Notes: a model not told the origin generated them from the letters alone. Positions 44,597 through 54,832 are shown, counted from the stretch's first letter. The stretch: 64,000 nt of DNA from Candidatus Poribacteria bacterium (GCA_003635315.1 PYJD01000050.1:1-64000), one strand, 5' to 3'. Program-made: numbers and translations.

Positions 44597-46069
44597 ATGG
44601 TAAAAGCATCAAAATATTGGATAAAAACAAAATTACCTCGGTATTCAATATATCATAAATTCTCCGGGATAAGTTTTACTCTGATTGGCGTAATGACTTG
44701 TATCCTCAGTTTTTCTTTCCTTGATTTACATGCACAACAAAACCTTCAAGATGCTGTAACGCAATCAAGACGAACTGCAATTGTAACTGCTGTTGAACGT
44801 GCGAGCCCTGCTGTCGTCAATATCAGTGCTATTAGAAGTGTCACTCAAATAACTTCTTTAGAACAATGGATATGGGGGGATATCATACCCTTTGAAAAAA
44901 GATCATTACGAGAAGTCGGTTCAGGGGTTATTATTAACAAAGAAGGATACATACTCACAAATCACCATGTCATTGATAACGCTGAAAGAATCAGAGTCGC
45001 ATTCGCTGATGGAAGAGAATTTGATGCACAGATTATCGGATACGACTTCTTATCTGATTTAGCTCTCTTGAAAGTCAATACTAAAGAAGATTTACCGGTA
45101 ATTAAATGGGGAAATTCCGATAATTTGCTAATTGGTGAATGGGCACTTGCAATTGGAAATCCATTTGGACTATCTATTGGAACAGCACAACCTACCGTTA
45201 CAATTGGGATCATTAGTGCTACACAACGCTCTATGACAGTCGATAATCGTTTCTATGAAACGCTAATACAAACGGATGCATCTGTTAATCCAGGAAATAG
45301 TGGTGGGGCTCTTGTCAATGTTCACGGTGAACTTATCGGTATTAATACCGTCATCCGTTCGACAAGTGGGGGTTCGCAAGGTGTTGGATTCGCAATTCCT
45401 GCCAACAAAGCAAGAAAAGTTATTCAGAAGATTACCGACCATGGATGTATTATTCCACCATATTTAGGTGTTTCAATACAACCCATCACAGAGGATATGG
45501 CAGTTAAGTTATTGGGTAAAAAAGTTGCACAAAATTCTGTGCTGTCAAGAGGTGTCTTAGTATCAAATCTGGAGAAAGACAGTCCATTAGTAGATGCTGG
45601 TATAAAACGAAGTGATATTATCTGGTCTGTTGCTGGACAAAGGGTAAAAGATGATAACGATTTTAAAGCAGTTGTTCGCTTGCTTCCACTTAATCAACCT
45701 ATCAAAATAGAATTCATTCGACGAGGAAATACAAAAAATACAACCTTAAAGCTAAAAGAACTGGAATGGGAATATTCTGCTTCAAGATGGGGTTTCACAC
45801 TTACCCAACCTGATAAGGCAAAAGCGCGAAAATTAAACCATCACGGTGTCATTATTAGCAACTTTCAAAGAGGAAGTGAACTCGCAGGTCCTCTGAAAAA
45901 AGGGGATATCATTTATCAAATAGATGACTTTGCTATTCATACACTTGAGGTATTTAAAATCATTGATGAAAATATACAGGAACCCAGAAGAATACAACTC
46001 TATTATGAACGGAATGGCAAATCAGACTATATTTTTGTTTCATTTAATAGAAACAATCGATGGAGATAA
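44597..46069 (+). CDS. HtrA/DegP-like periplasmic serine protease with two PDZ domains
   Basis: 490 residues. A hydrophobic segment (about 23-46) acts as signal or anchor. The trypsin-like domain has GSGVIINKEGYILTNHHVID (His), DFLSDLALLKV (Asp) and NPGNSGGALVNVHGELIGIN (Ser), so the triad is intact. PDZ1 starts with PPYLGVSIQPITEDMAVKLL and PDZ2 near GVIISNFQRGSELAGPLKKG. HtrA proteases degrade and refold misfolded envelope proteins. It follows the M28 gene by 184 bases with its own putative promoter in element C. Confidence 0.95.
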   Translation: MVKASKYWIKTKLPRYSIYHKFSGISFTLIGVMTCILSFSFLDLHAQQNLQDAVTQSRRTAIVTAVERASPAVVNISAIRSVTQITSLEQWIWGDIIPFEKRSLREVGSGVIINKEGYILTNHHVIDNAERIRVAFADGREFDAQIIGYDFLSDLALLKVNTKEDLPVIKWGNSDNLLIGEWALAIGNPFGLSIGTAQPTVTIGIISATQRSMTVDNRFYETLIQTDASVNPGNSGGALVNVHGELIGINTVIRSTSGGSQGVGFAIPANKARKVIQKITDHGCIIPPYLGVSIQPITEDMAVKLLGKKVAQNSVLSRGVLVSNLEKDSPLVDAGIKRSDIIWSVAGQRVKDDNDFKAVVRLLPLNQPIKIEFIRRGNTKNTTLKLKELEWEYSASRWGFTLTQPDKAKARKLNHHGVIISNFQRGSELAGPLKKGDIIYQIDDFAIHTLEVFKIIDENIQEPRRIQLYYERNGKSDYIFVSFNRNNRWR

Positions 46070-46136
46070 GTGTTGTTAATAAAGAGATGCAAAAGAATAC
46101 ACGCTTTATATAAGTGTTCTGATAACGGAGAATAAA

Positions 46137-46859
46137 ATGAAATTGCAACTACCAACAATTATCATCGTATGCCTATCCATAGTCCTAATTATAATCATAT
46201 ATACTTTCGTAGGTAAAAATACTGAATACACCCTTGATACAACAGATGAGAGTGCGAATTTCAGTCTTATCAGAGTTGATGCCGCAAACGCATACAATGC
46301 ACAAGATTATACACAAGCTATTGAACTATACGAGCAAGCATTTGATTTGCGTCCTGAAAATGCTGAGGTATGCAATGATCTTGCCGCTGCTCATTATGAT
46401 CTCGCTCTAAAATTCGCTGGACCCGAATGGCCCTCCTGGCCAGTCATAATTTCTGATGGTTCTGTAGCAGAAGCGTTGGTAGAACTCAACAGGGCATATA
46501 AACATGTTGAATCAGGTTACCTTGTCGTCGAAACAGAATCATCAGAAATAGCAAAAGCTGTCGAGAATAATGCTAAAGAAAAAGGGGCTTCCGTTTATCC
46601 ATACCGAGGAAATAAAAAATACATCCTTAATATACTAATTGGATCAACAAAAGATCACTTAGAGCAAGCAAAAACATTATATCTTCAGGCAATTGAACTA
46701 AAATCCACCTATGCAGCCCCATATCGTAATCTGGGTTCACTCTATGTTAAAATCGGATTGACTGAAAACGCAATCAATTATTTGGCAGAAGCCTACAAAC
46801 GCGATCCATCCGACACTGAACTGGGGGATTATCTACATCAACAAAAACTCAATTATTAA
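46137..46859 (+). CDS. Membrane-anchored TPR protein
   Basis: 240 residues: membrane helix (about 5-24, LPTIIIVCLSIVLIIIIYTF), a linker, then a TPR unit (AYNAQDYTQAIELYEQAFDL then RPENAEVCNDLAAAHYDLAL), a variable middle (PEWPSWPVIISDGSVAEALV) and a second pair of TPRs at the end (AAPYRNLGSLYVKIGLTENA). ATGGAGAATAAA precedes the ATG. Probably works with HtrA upstream (67-base gap), but this is a context guess. Confidence 0.82.
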   Translation: MKLQLPTIIIVCLSIVLIIIIYTFVGKNTEYTLDTTDESANFSLIRVDAANAYNAQDYTQAIELYEQAFDLRPENAEVCNDLAAAHYDLALKFAGPEWPSWPVIISDGSVAEALVELNRAYKHVESGYLVVETESSEIAKAVENNAKEKGASVYPYRGNKKYILNILIGSTKDHLEQAKTLYLQAIELKSTYAAPYRNLGSLYVKIGLTENAINYLAEAYKRDPSDTELGDYLHQQKLNY

Positions 46860-47729
46860 TTGAACACCTACCCCAGAGACACGCCACATTTCAAATTAAA
46901 TACCTCCTCCATTTTCTACAGTAAATCCCATAAATACAATCGTTCCTTACGAGATAATAATACCATTTCTGAAAAATATAAATTCATTATACATTTTTCT
47001 ACAAAATTAAAAATAAAATGAATAAAATATCTATATCTAACATCTAACATTACCAAAAGCTACTTTTTAACACAAACTGGAAATCCCTGCTACAGAATAT
47101 TGGCTAATTATCAGCATATTTCATTAAAGACAACGTCTATGAATAAAAACTTATAGGTAACAAATTAGGTTAACATTCCTAATCATAACCTTTATGAGAA
47201 AAATATTAATAGAGAATTAATGATGAATATCTATAAAAACGTCCTAAATACAAAAAATTCTTTATATCAAAAAATCAACTATAATATACAGGTTGAAATT
47301 GTCAAAATCCGTAAGAACAACAAAAACACAAAATCACACTTTTGAGAAATTCTATAATTCTAATTTAAAGTGGAGTAAAGTCAGTCTATGACAGTGGTTA
47401 GAGGGGTAATTTACACCAATTTCAATGACACACAATGTGTCAAAAAGTGTAACTTTTTTCCCCTTTTCGACACATGGAGAAAATCAACATTTTCACGATT
47501 TGTCCTCTGGGAATTTAGGATTAAAGGTCTGTTTTTGCACCTTATTAATTTGTCTTGATATTAGGATTAAAGTCCAATTTTAATTGACAATCGTAATGTA
47601 AATCTATCAATAGAAAATGGTATAATATCCTTCTCGATGATGAAGAAATTATTATAATTCAGATTTTTTTAGAATGAAACCACACTGAATACTTGTAATG
47701 TTTATTGTTAATCAATTATAATACAAGGT
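46860..47729 (+). other. 870-base AT-rich intergenic region before the cyclase gene
   Basis: No convincing gene. A repeat end TAATACCATTTCTGA lies at 46958 and the opposite end AGAAAATGGTATAATATCC at 47612, 660 bases apart. Two adjacent hairpins occur at 47427-47458 (GACACACAATGTGTC, then AAAAAGTGTAACTTTTT). TTAGGATTAAAG occurs at 47515 and 47561. The TGGTATAAT at 47618-47626 may be the promoter of the gene at 47730. A 41-codon frame from 47220 has no ribosome site and low complexity. Confidence 0.55.
47618..47626 (+). promoter_or_regulatory. Extended -10 box before the cyclase gene
   Basis: TGGTATAAT, the same string as before moxR, in the right end of an ATACCATTTCT-type repeat. The ATG is 104 bases downstream. 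The upstream TTGACA at 47584 is 31 bases away, too far for a normal -35. Confidence 0.5.
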
Positions 47730-50700
47730 ATGAATAGCCAACTTCAAAAACAGTGTCCCAAATGTGGGTTCTTAAATCCAAATTACAAATATTGTGGTGA
47801 TTGTGGAAACGTTCTTGATGAGACTGATATACCATTCAGTAGTCAGTCTGCAAGTAATGCTGAGAGAAGACAACTCTCAGTGTTGTTTTGTGATGTAATT
47901 GATTCTACAGCTTTAACTGAACAATTGGATCCTGAAGACCTACGTCAAGTCCTTGATGCCTATCGTGCAAGTGTCGGTGAAGTGGTTATAGAATATGATG
48001 GTCATATAGCACGGTATTTTGGGGACGGAATATTAGTATATTTCGGTTATCCAATTGCACATGAGGACGCAACACGACGCGCTGTGCAAGCAGGAATAGG
48101 TATTGTTAATAGTTTAGATGAATTGAATTCGCGTCTAATAGAATCCTTCGGTATTCAAATACAGCTTAGATTAAGTATTGATACTGGATTGGTAGTTGTG
48201 TGGGAAGTCGGGGCACCTATAGGCAATTCTCAGCAGGATTTGTCTTCTCTTCAACGATATCATGGGGATGCAATTGATATTGTTGGTAAAACGCCTAATA
48301 TCGCCGCAAGAATGCAACAAGTTGCACCGCCAAACGGAATTGTAGTCGGGGAAACCACACTTCGTCTGATTGAACGTTTCTTTGAATATCAAGATTTGGG
48401 TACAATTACCTTAAAAGGTATATCTCAACCCGTTCCAATCTATCAGATCCTCCGTGAACACCCAGACAGTATACTTCCAACCTTTAGAAGAGAACTTACA
48501 ACCACACCACACCAGAGTTTTCTAACCCCATTAATTGGTAGAACGCGTCAAGTTGCTGTGCTAAAAGAGCGATGGAAATCGGTGTGTGAATCTCTCGGAC
48601 AGGCTGTTTTGCTTGAGGGTGAAGCGGGGATAGGTAAATCACGTATCGTTGCTGTAATTGCAGAGCATGTCAATGAAAGAGAAACACAGATATTAGAATG
48701 CCGAGGATCACCAGACACACAAAACAGTCCTTTATATCCTATCTTAACTCTATTAAAGCAACAACTGCTCAGGTTTGGGGATATGGATTCGGATGATGTA
48801 CGTTTTAATAAACTTGAAGAATTCCTTATTTTCCATAATCTTTCACAGAATCTTACCCCTTTACTTGCAGAACTATTAGAAATTGATGGTAATTACCAAT
48901 CTGTCGAATTAAAACCCGCACAACTGAGAAGACGCACTTTACAATCCCTCGTACAACTTTTCCTAAAAACTGCTGAGGTTAGACCCCTCTTATTTATAAC
49001 CGAAGATCTACATTGGGTTGATCCCTCAACACTGGATTTCCTTCATCTGTTGATTTCTCGAATTCAAAATTCACCTATTCTTGTTATTCTAACTTCTCGT
49101 ATCGAAAGTGATGTATATAAGGAATCCACCCAAGCAGAGGGTAGAGCACGACTCAGAACACTAACCGATTTAGATTGGGTAACCCATATTACATTGAATC
49201 GTCTAAATCGTAAGCAAGTTGCCCAGATGATTCTTGAAGTTGCAGGTGATAAAACTATTCCTGTAGATGTTTCTAAGCAAATAGCATCAAAAACTGAAGG
49301 GGTACCACTTTTTGTAGAAGAACTAACCCGGATGGCTCTTGAATCTGATTTACAGGATATTGATGTTACTACCGAGATTCCAGCGACATTACAAGCATCA
49401 CTAACTGCCAGACTTGATCAACTCGGAACACGCAAAGAACTGGTTCAGCTTGGAGCAACACTCGGTAGGGAATGGACTGCAGAACTCCTGTATAAAGTTA
49501 TTGTTAGTCTAACAGAAGAACCAGAAGTATCAAACTTTCCTACTACATCAGAGCAATTAACTCCGTTCCATACATTTCCAATACAGAAAGATAATTATTC
49601 AGATCTTAAACAGGAATTACAGGCACTTGTATCAGAAGAAGTATTGAGATGTCGCAAGACACATGATGATAAAGAGATATATTCCTTCAAACACCCTCTA
49701 ATTCGAGAAACAGCATATCAAGCCTTGTTAAGAAGCACAAGACAGACCTATCATAGAAGAATTGCAACAGTATTAAGAGAATCATTTCAAGATATCGTTC
49801 GCGTACAACCAGAATTGATAGCATATCACTACACCGAAGGAGAACTTCCTGAACGGGCAATTGAATTTTGGCAACAAGCAGGTCTTCGTGCCGTTGAACG
49901 ATCTGCTAATGTCGAAGGTGTAAGACACCTTACACACGGGTTAACGCTCATTGAAACCTTACCTGATTCCCCTGCTCGGGCAGCCCGTGAGTTGGTAATT
50001 CAGACAACATTAGGTCCAGCTCTGATTGCAACTAAAGGCTATGCTGCACTTGAAGTTGAACAAACATATACTCGTGCCAAGAAACTCTTAGAAGCTATGC
50101 CTAACAATGAACGAATGCTTTTACGTTTCCCAATTATGTTCGGGTTATGGCTTTCCGATCTTGTTAGGGCAAAATTACATAACGCACGGGAACTCGGTGA
50201 ACAGTGTTTGATTATGGCAAAACAACAAGAGAATGCTGTCTTAGAAGTTGAAGCACATCGCGCATTAGGTGCTACACTATACTACCTTGGTGAGTTAAAA
50301 ATGGCACGTGCCCATGTAGAGGCAGGTATATCTCTATATAATCCACGACAACATCCTGTTGACACTTTCTTTCACTATCTTGCTGATCCTGGGATGACAC
50401 TCCATGCATACGCATCTCCACTCATCTGGTGTTTAGGATATCCTGAACAAGCCGAAGCACAACTACAAGCATCTCAACGCATGGGGGAAGAACGACCACA
50501 TCCATTCAGTCAGGTTATTTCTTTACATTTCGGTGCTCTACTATACCAACAACGACGGGAATTAAAAAAGGTTAACTCGTATGCTACGGAATTGATTTCT
50601 ATTTGTCAAGAACACGATTTTACTGTGTGGGAACCTACTGGAAGAATTATGAAAGGATGGACAATGCAAATGAATTCTGATCATTCCGATGAAGAAGGGT

Positions 50701-51200
50701 TAAACCTTATGCGAGAAGGAATCGAAGGGTGGGAGTCTAACCGTTCACGGGTCTTACGTCCAGTATATCTCGGTATGTTAGCACAAGCCTATGGACAAGC
50801 AGGGAAAGTTGATGAAGGTCTACAAACCTTAGAAAAGGCTTTTGAGGCAATTGCTGAAAGCGGGGAACGCACAAATCAGGCTGAACTATACCGTCTAAAA
50901 GGTGAACTTTTATTACTTTCGCTCAACAAAAATCAAAGTGTTTGTTCACCAACTATTATAGGTGATGCAGAAACGTGTTTTTTGAAATCATTGACTATTG
51001 CCCAACAACAAGAAGCAAAATCATGGGAACTCCGAACTACTATCAGTTTATGTAAGCTTATGACAACACAAAATCGACAGAAAGAAGCGTATGACCTATT
51101 ATTACCGATCTATGAATGGTTCACTGAGGGGTATGACACTGTTGATTTGATTAAAGCACAAACCCTTCTGCAATCCTTACAGGAGAAAATTAAAACATGA
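47730..51200 (+). CDS. Zinc ribbon, class III nucleotidyl cyclase, AAA ATPase and TPR fusion
   Basis: 1156 residues, cytoplasmic. Zinc ribbon QCPKCGFLNPNYKYCGDCGN (6-28). Class III cyclase domain (about 50-240): LSVLFCDVIDSTALTEQLDP has the metal Asp pair and HIARYFGDGILVYFG the second block. AAA_16 ATPase with Walker A GEAGIGKS (about 297-304) and FITEDLHWVDPSTLDFL as Walker B. The C-terminal 550 residues are TPR-like helices. The architecture is the known cyclase/MalT-like sensor type, in which the AAA-TPR part regulates the cyclase. Substrate (ATP or GTP) cannot be set, and the CRP-like regulator at 41870 is a possible partner. Coupled by ATGA to the isomerase. Confidence 0.93.
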   Translation: MNSQLQKQCPKCGFLNPNYKYCGDCGNVLDETDIPFSSQSASNAERRQLSVLFCDVIDSTALTEQLDPEDLRQVLDAYRASVGEVVIEYDGHIARYFGDGILVYFGYPIAHEDATRRAVQAGIGIVNSLDELNSRLIESFGIQIQLRLSIDTGLVVVWEVGAPIGNSQQDLSSLQRYHGDAIDIVGKTPNIAARMQQVAPPNGIVVGETTLRLIERFFEYQDLGTITLKGISQPVPIYQILREHPDSILPTFRRELTTTPHQSFLTPLIGRTRQVAVLKERWKSVCESLGQAVLLEGEAGIGKSRIVAVIAEHVNERETQILECRGSPDTQNSPLYPILTLLKQQLLRFGDMDSDDVRFNKLEEFLIFHNLSQNLTPLLAELLEIDGNYQSVELKPAQLRRRTLQSLVQLFLKTAEVRPLLFITEDLHWVDPSTLDFLHLLISRIQNSPILVILTSRIESDVYKESTQAEGRARLRTLTDLDWVTHITLNRLNRKQVAQMILEVAGDKTIPVDVSKQIASKTEGVPLFVEELTRMALESDLQDIDVTTEIPATLQASLTARLDQLGTRKELVQLGATLGREWTAELLYKVIVSLTEEPEVSNFPTTSEQLTPFHTFPIQKDNYSDLKQELQALVSEEVLRCRKTHDDKEIYSFKHPLIRETAYQALLRSTRQTYHRRIATVLRESFQDIVRVQPELIAYHYTEGELPERAIEFWQQAGLRAVERSANVEGVRHLTHGLTLIETLPDSPARAARELVIQTTLGPALIATKGYAALEVEQTYTRAKKLLEAMPNNERMLLRFPIMFGLWLSDLVRAKLHNARELGEQCLIMAKQQENAVLEVEAHRALGATLYYLGELKMARAHVEAGISLYNPRQHPVDTFFHYLADPGMTLHAYASPLIWCLGYPEQAEAQLQASQRMGEERPHPFSQVISLHFGALLYQQRRELKKVNSYATELISICQEHDFTVWEPTGRIMKGWTMQMNSDHSDEEGLNLMREGIEGWESNRSRVLRPVYLGMLAQAYGQAGKVDEGLQTLEKAFEAIAESGERTNQAELYRLKGELLLLSLNKNQSVCSPTIIGDAETCFLKSLTIAQQQEAKSWELRTTISLCKLMTTQNRQKEAYDLLLPIYEWFTEGYDTVDLIKAQTLLQSLQEKIKT

Positions 51201-52057
51201 GACTCGGTGTCGTTGGAATTTGTAGCGATTTTAGATCTCTCAATCAAGAGGAAATAGATGCAGTAAAGGAATTAGACTTTACAGGTGTAAGTTACCATTT
51301 TGCCAGTTCTATGATTCCTGATGTTTCATCAGATGAATGTGATAATTGTCGATTTCTCCTTGAAAAAGCACAACTTGATTTGGTACAATTTGGTATAACT
51401 TATGATCAGTGTCTATTTGATCCGCAACTCTCAATACGTGAAGCTGCCATCGATGCAGTAAATTGTGGGATGCCTGTGGCAAAGAAACTCGGTGCTTTTC
51501 ATTATTTATTCAGACCGGGTAGTCTAAACCCAGATGGAGCTTGGACGTCACATAAGGACAATCATCTGCCAGAATCTATGGAACGGCTCATTGAAACGCT
51601 AAAACCGATCGCAGAAAATGCTGAGAAAACTGAGATGACACTTGTTATGGAAACCCATGCAGTTTCTATTATGGGGTCCCCTGAAATCTGTAAAGAAATT
51701 GTTGATAAGGTCGGATCTGAACGTCTCAGGATTGTTATGGACTTCGTAAATCATTTCCAATCTCTCAGACAAGTCTATGAAAGTGAAAAACGACTCAACC
51801 ATATTTTTGATATCATGGGTCCTGTTGCACCAATGGCACACATAAAAGACATCTCTGTCCAAAATGGATTAGTTCTGCATCTCAATGAAGAGGTCCCCGG
51901 AGAAGGTGAATTAGAAATTGGAGTTGCATTACAACGTTTTAACGATCTATATCCAGACGGTTATGGGTTGATAGAACATCTACCAATTGAGAAAATCCCT
52001 CTCGCTGCCTCTAATGTACGCAGTATTGCTGCTGAAAACGGGATAAATATCTATTAA
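51197..52057 (+). CDS. TIM-barrel sugar isomerase/epimerase-like protein
   Basis: 286 residues, Xylose isomerase-like TIM barrel (AP_endonuc_2 fold). RLGVVGICSDFRSLNQEEID begins strand 1; LVMETHAVSIMGSPEICKEI, IVMDFVNHFQS and MAHIKDISVQNG provide the metal Glu, Asp and His positions, and GEGELEIGVALQRF the closing Glu. Starts 4 bases inside the cyclase gene. It may act on a sugar phosphate or inositol, like the MocA-type dehydrogenases of the window. Confidence 0.88.
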   Translation: MRLGVVGICSDFRSLNQEEIDAVKELDFTGVSYHFASSMIPDVSSDECDNCRFLLEKAQLDLVQFGITYDQCLFDPQLSIREAAIDAVNCGMPVAKKLGAFHYLFRPGSLNPDGAWTSHKDNHLPESMERLIETLKPIAENAEKTEMTLVMETHAVSIMGSPEICKEIVDKVGSERLRIVMDFVNHFQSLRQVYESEKRLNHIFDIMGPVAPMAHIKDISVQNGLVLHLNEEVPGEGELEIGVALQRFNDLYPDGYGLIEHLPIEKIPLAASNVRSIAAENGINIY

Positions 52058-52073
52058 AGGAACTATATGCATC

Positions 52074-54467
52074 ATGTTCAATAAAAAACAGATTCTACTG
52101 CTTATTCTCATGATAGCAATGATCTTCGTTGCTTACTCAGCCATTGGACAGGAAGAAACTGTCGCTGAGGAGATACAAGATAGGGCAAAAGGTATATGGG
52201 AAAGTATCAAATGGCCCATTATTGCTGCCGTTTCGATGTTTATCTTGCAAGGTATACTATATATCATCGGTTTATTTAAGAAGGACCGATTACAAAAAAC
52301 AATACTCAATAAATATGTTGTTTTTCATATGAGGGATGGACATCGGTATCAAGGTACCATGCGTTTAGATAGCAGAGGGGCAGAAATTGTTTCTGAAGAA
52401 TCTAGACAACGAGGGCATGCACCCAGTTATATATTTCGACAGAATGAATTAGATGACAGAATTGGAGCATATATACGCTATTTGGATACGATGAATGATC
52501 GGGAGAAGCAGGAACGGAAGTGGGAATATGACCGACTTATTAATCCCCCACTTTCACATAGAATGATACGTAAAACCAGGAATATGATAATTGAACTCAA
52601 TGGTGCAGCAAAAAACGCAATTAGTATGGTTTGGGGTAGTATTAGACAAATGACAACTCCATTGCAATCCCAATTAGCACGCGTTAATACAGAAGTTCAA
52701 TCTCTTGGTGGAGAAGCTGCATCATTAGATAGTGAAATTACCAATATGGAAAAAAGCAGCCAATCATTCCTACAAGAGGAGAGTTATGAAAGGATTATTG
52801 AACGGCTTGTTGGAACACGGGTGAAAATTAGAATTGACAAAGTCGCACAAGCAAACGGCGAATATATGGCTATCTTCAAAGATTATAACAAAAAGCACAT
52901 GTCCTTCATGAATGTTAGGGATAAAGATAACAATGGTTATAAAGATCAATGGGGATACGAGGTCGAATACAAAGGGAATATCGACAGTTTCAACCGTCGC
53001 GATGATCGGGGACTTAGAAGTCGTATGGTAGAGAGGAATGGCAAATACTTTTTGGTGTTTGAAAACAATACATCTTATGCTATTCAAATCGGAAAGATAC
53101 GACTATTCGATCCAGGTAATTGGGAAAGAAACCTTGAGTTTAAGTGGCATGTTGAACCACTCAGTGTCAGGAGAATAGAGTTAAATCCTGTAATACAACA
53201 TCGAGTGGGACCTTTTGAACGGGTTACCACACCAGAACGACTAACACCCAGACACTTCAAAAAAATAAGTCTGGAATTTAGATCATTTCGGGAAGCTGAC
53301 GTCATTTTCCCGCGTAAAGATGTATGCACAATTATTGAAAGTGCTGAGAAACGACAACAGGAACTCTTTAGTATTTCCGCTTTGACTGACGCAATTCTGG
53401 ATCGTAGTGAAACTGAAGAAATTCCTCTCCAAGATTCTGAAGGCAAAGCAATTCATGGCATGAACTTGGTTCATGGGTATGTGACGAATGTAAATGAAGA
53501 GAGAATTGACCTGAAAACTATTGATTCAAGTTATAGCCGTCGCTGGGAAGTTGAAAGCGCATATTCCCATTTTGACAACTCCTTACGCCTTAAATTACCT
53601 ATCCATCGACGAACAATCCCATATTTCGCGAATCGTATAGCAGCACAGAATATATTGGTTGATCAAATTAGTGATAACCGTCTCCATAAAGAGACTTTCT
53701 CTCAGTTAACCCTTCCCACAAAGTCGAGGAATGGAAAACCACGAATACCGTTGAAGAAGATTTTACCTAAACCTGAGTTTAAATTACCTCTGAAAGTCAT
53801 GGCATTAACTGGAAACAGTTCGAATCAAGAATTTCCAATACTGCAGCAGTTTGAGTACGTAAGCGAACATCATATGCTTTATGAATCTGTTAACAACTTA
53901 CGCAACGACCGACTCGCAAAAATGGACATTTTATGGATCGGCAACGGTGAAATCTATAAATCAGGATACCGGCTTAATATTGATACAGAACATCGCATCA
54001 AAAATTTCGCCAGTCAAGGTGGGATCGTAATTGTATCAGGACAGGATATTAAAACAAACTCAAGACAGAGACGAGGTGCTGGATGGATTCCTGAACCATT
54101 AACTGGAATTGAATACGAGGAAACAGATGAGTGTTTACCCACATCTAAAGGCAGAAGAAGTAAGGTCTTTCGGATACCGCATATCCTAAACACTACGCCA
54201 GATACAAAAGAGATCCCAGGTATTCGTCTCGATGATATGTGGGTTGATCCCCTCGGCAAATGGAATTCACTCGCTGAATCCATAACTCATGATGCTTCAG
54301 CATTACTCACACTGCCATTCCAACAAGGCTTATATATTGTTACAAGTCTAAAGAATGATACTGAAAACGATGTTAAGATAAATCACAAATTTATGGAAAA
54401 CCTTCTCCATTTCTCTGTTCGATGGAAAGATAACCAAAGGTGGAGACAACGGTTTATACCTCGGTAA
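52074..54467 (+). CDS. Large membrane-anchored protein with C-terminal GATase-like domain
   Basis: 797 residues. A signal-like segment (5-22) and a second helix (about 48-66, PIIAAVSMFILQGILYIIGL) anchor it; the following region is a charged helical segment with a possible coiled coil (about 200-240, QLARVNTEVQSLGGEAASLD), then a beta-rich middle. Residues about 560-797 (LKVMALTGNSSNQEFPILQQ, DILWIGNGEIYKSGYRLN, NFASQGGIVIVSGQD) resemble DUF4159/GATase-like folds. I do not recognise the family as a whole. It is convergent with the UPF0182 gene. Confidence 0.75.
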   Translation: MFNKKQILLLILMIAMIFVAYSAIGQEETVAEEIQDRAKGIWESIKWPIIAAVSMFILQGILYIIGLFKKDRLQKTILNKYVVFHMRDGHRYQGTMRLDSRGAEIVSEESRQRGHAPSYIFRQNELDDRIGAYIRYLDTMNDREKQERKWEYDRLINPPLSHRMIRKTRNMIIELNGAAKNAISMVWGSIRQMTTPLQSQLARVNTEVQSLGGEAASLDSEITNMEKSSQSFLQEESYERIIERLVGTRVKIRIDKVAQANGEYMAIFKDYNKKHMSFMNVRDKDNNGYKDQWGYEVEYKGNIDSFNRRDDRGLRSRMVERNGKYFLVFENNTSYAIQIGKIRLFDPGNWERNLEFKWHVEPLSVRRIELNPVIQHRVGPFERVTTPERLTPRHFKKISLEFRSFREADVIFPRKDVCTIIESAEKRQQELFSISALTDAILDRSETEEIPLQDSEGKAIHGMNLVHGYVTNVNEERIDLKTIDSSYSRRWEVESAYSHFDNSLRLKLPIHRRTIPYFANRIAAQNILVDQISDNRLHKETFSQLTLPTKSRNGKPRIPLKKILPKPEFKLPLKVMALTGNSSNQEFPILQQFEYVSEHHMLYESVNNLRNDRLAKMDILWIGNGEIYKSGYRLNIDTEHRIKNFASQGGIVIVSGQDIKTNSRQRRGAGWIPEPLTGIEYEETDECLPTSKGRRSKVFRIPHILNTTPDTKEIPGIRLDDMWVDPLGKWNSLAESITHDASALLTLPFQQGLYIVTSLKNDTENDVKINHKFMENLLHFSVRWKDNQRWRQRFIPR

Positions 54468-54832
54468 TTCCCTACTATAACGGGAATATAGTAGAATAAT
54501 CGTGTTGTATCCAAATGATTACTCGTAACCCACAATTATTCTTGTAATACCATTGCTAAATGAAAATGTCTCATTGTAGTAGCATAAACTTTTAGCTTGT
54601 GCCTTCCCGTTCATTCCTAATACCATTTCTGATATATCACGACTCTCTTTTGTAGCATAAACTTTTAGTTTGTGCCACACAACACTTCATTTATATCAAT
54701 TGCTAATGGAACAGAAATTAATTGAATTGGTAATATCCAATCTTTGGATTGTATTAAATAAAAAACGCAAGTGCTGTAAAGTTTGATATCTTATCCAAAA
54801 AACAACACCCGCATTCAATAATTTCTTACTTA
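54468..54832. other. 365-base intergenic region between convergent genes, filled with repeats
   Basis: Holds an ATACCATTGCT half element (from 54547) with GCATAAACTTTTAGCTTGTG, then the full element E at 54620-54734. No gene. GTAGCATAAACTTTTAG occurs twice, at 54589 and 54653. Confidence 0.6.
54620..54734. mobile_element. ATACCATTTCT element E
   Basis: ATACCATTTCTGATATATCA begins at 54620 and GAATTGGTAAT ends it. It is nearly identical to element B (41763-41876), over about 114 bases. The right end has decayed (ATTGGTAAT for AATGGTAT). No gene start lies behind it, unlike the other copies. Confidence 0.7.

Noticed and set aside
47220..47345. 41-residue open frame in the long gap before the cyclase gene
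   Set aside because: Lys/Asn-rich, driven by AT composition, with no ribosome site and no neighbour in register.
47584..47626. TTGACA and TATAAT read as one promoter
   Set aside because: They are 31 bases apart; only the extended -10 reading is plausible.
46958..47626. A single 660-base mobile element framed by ATACCATTTCT ends
   Set aside because: The ends fit, but the length differs from the ~115-130-base copies and there is no gene inside; two separate decayed copies are equally likely.
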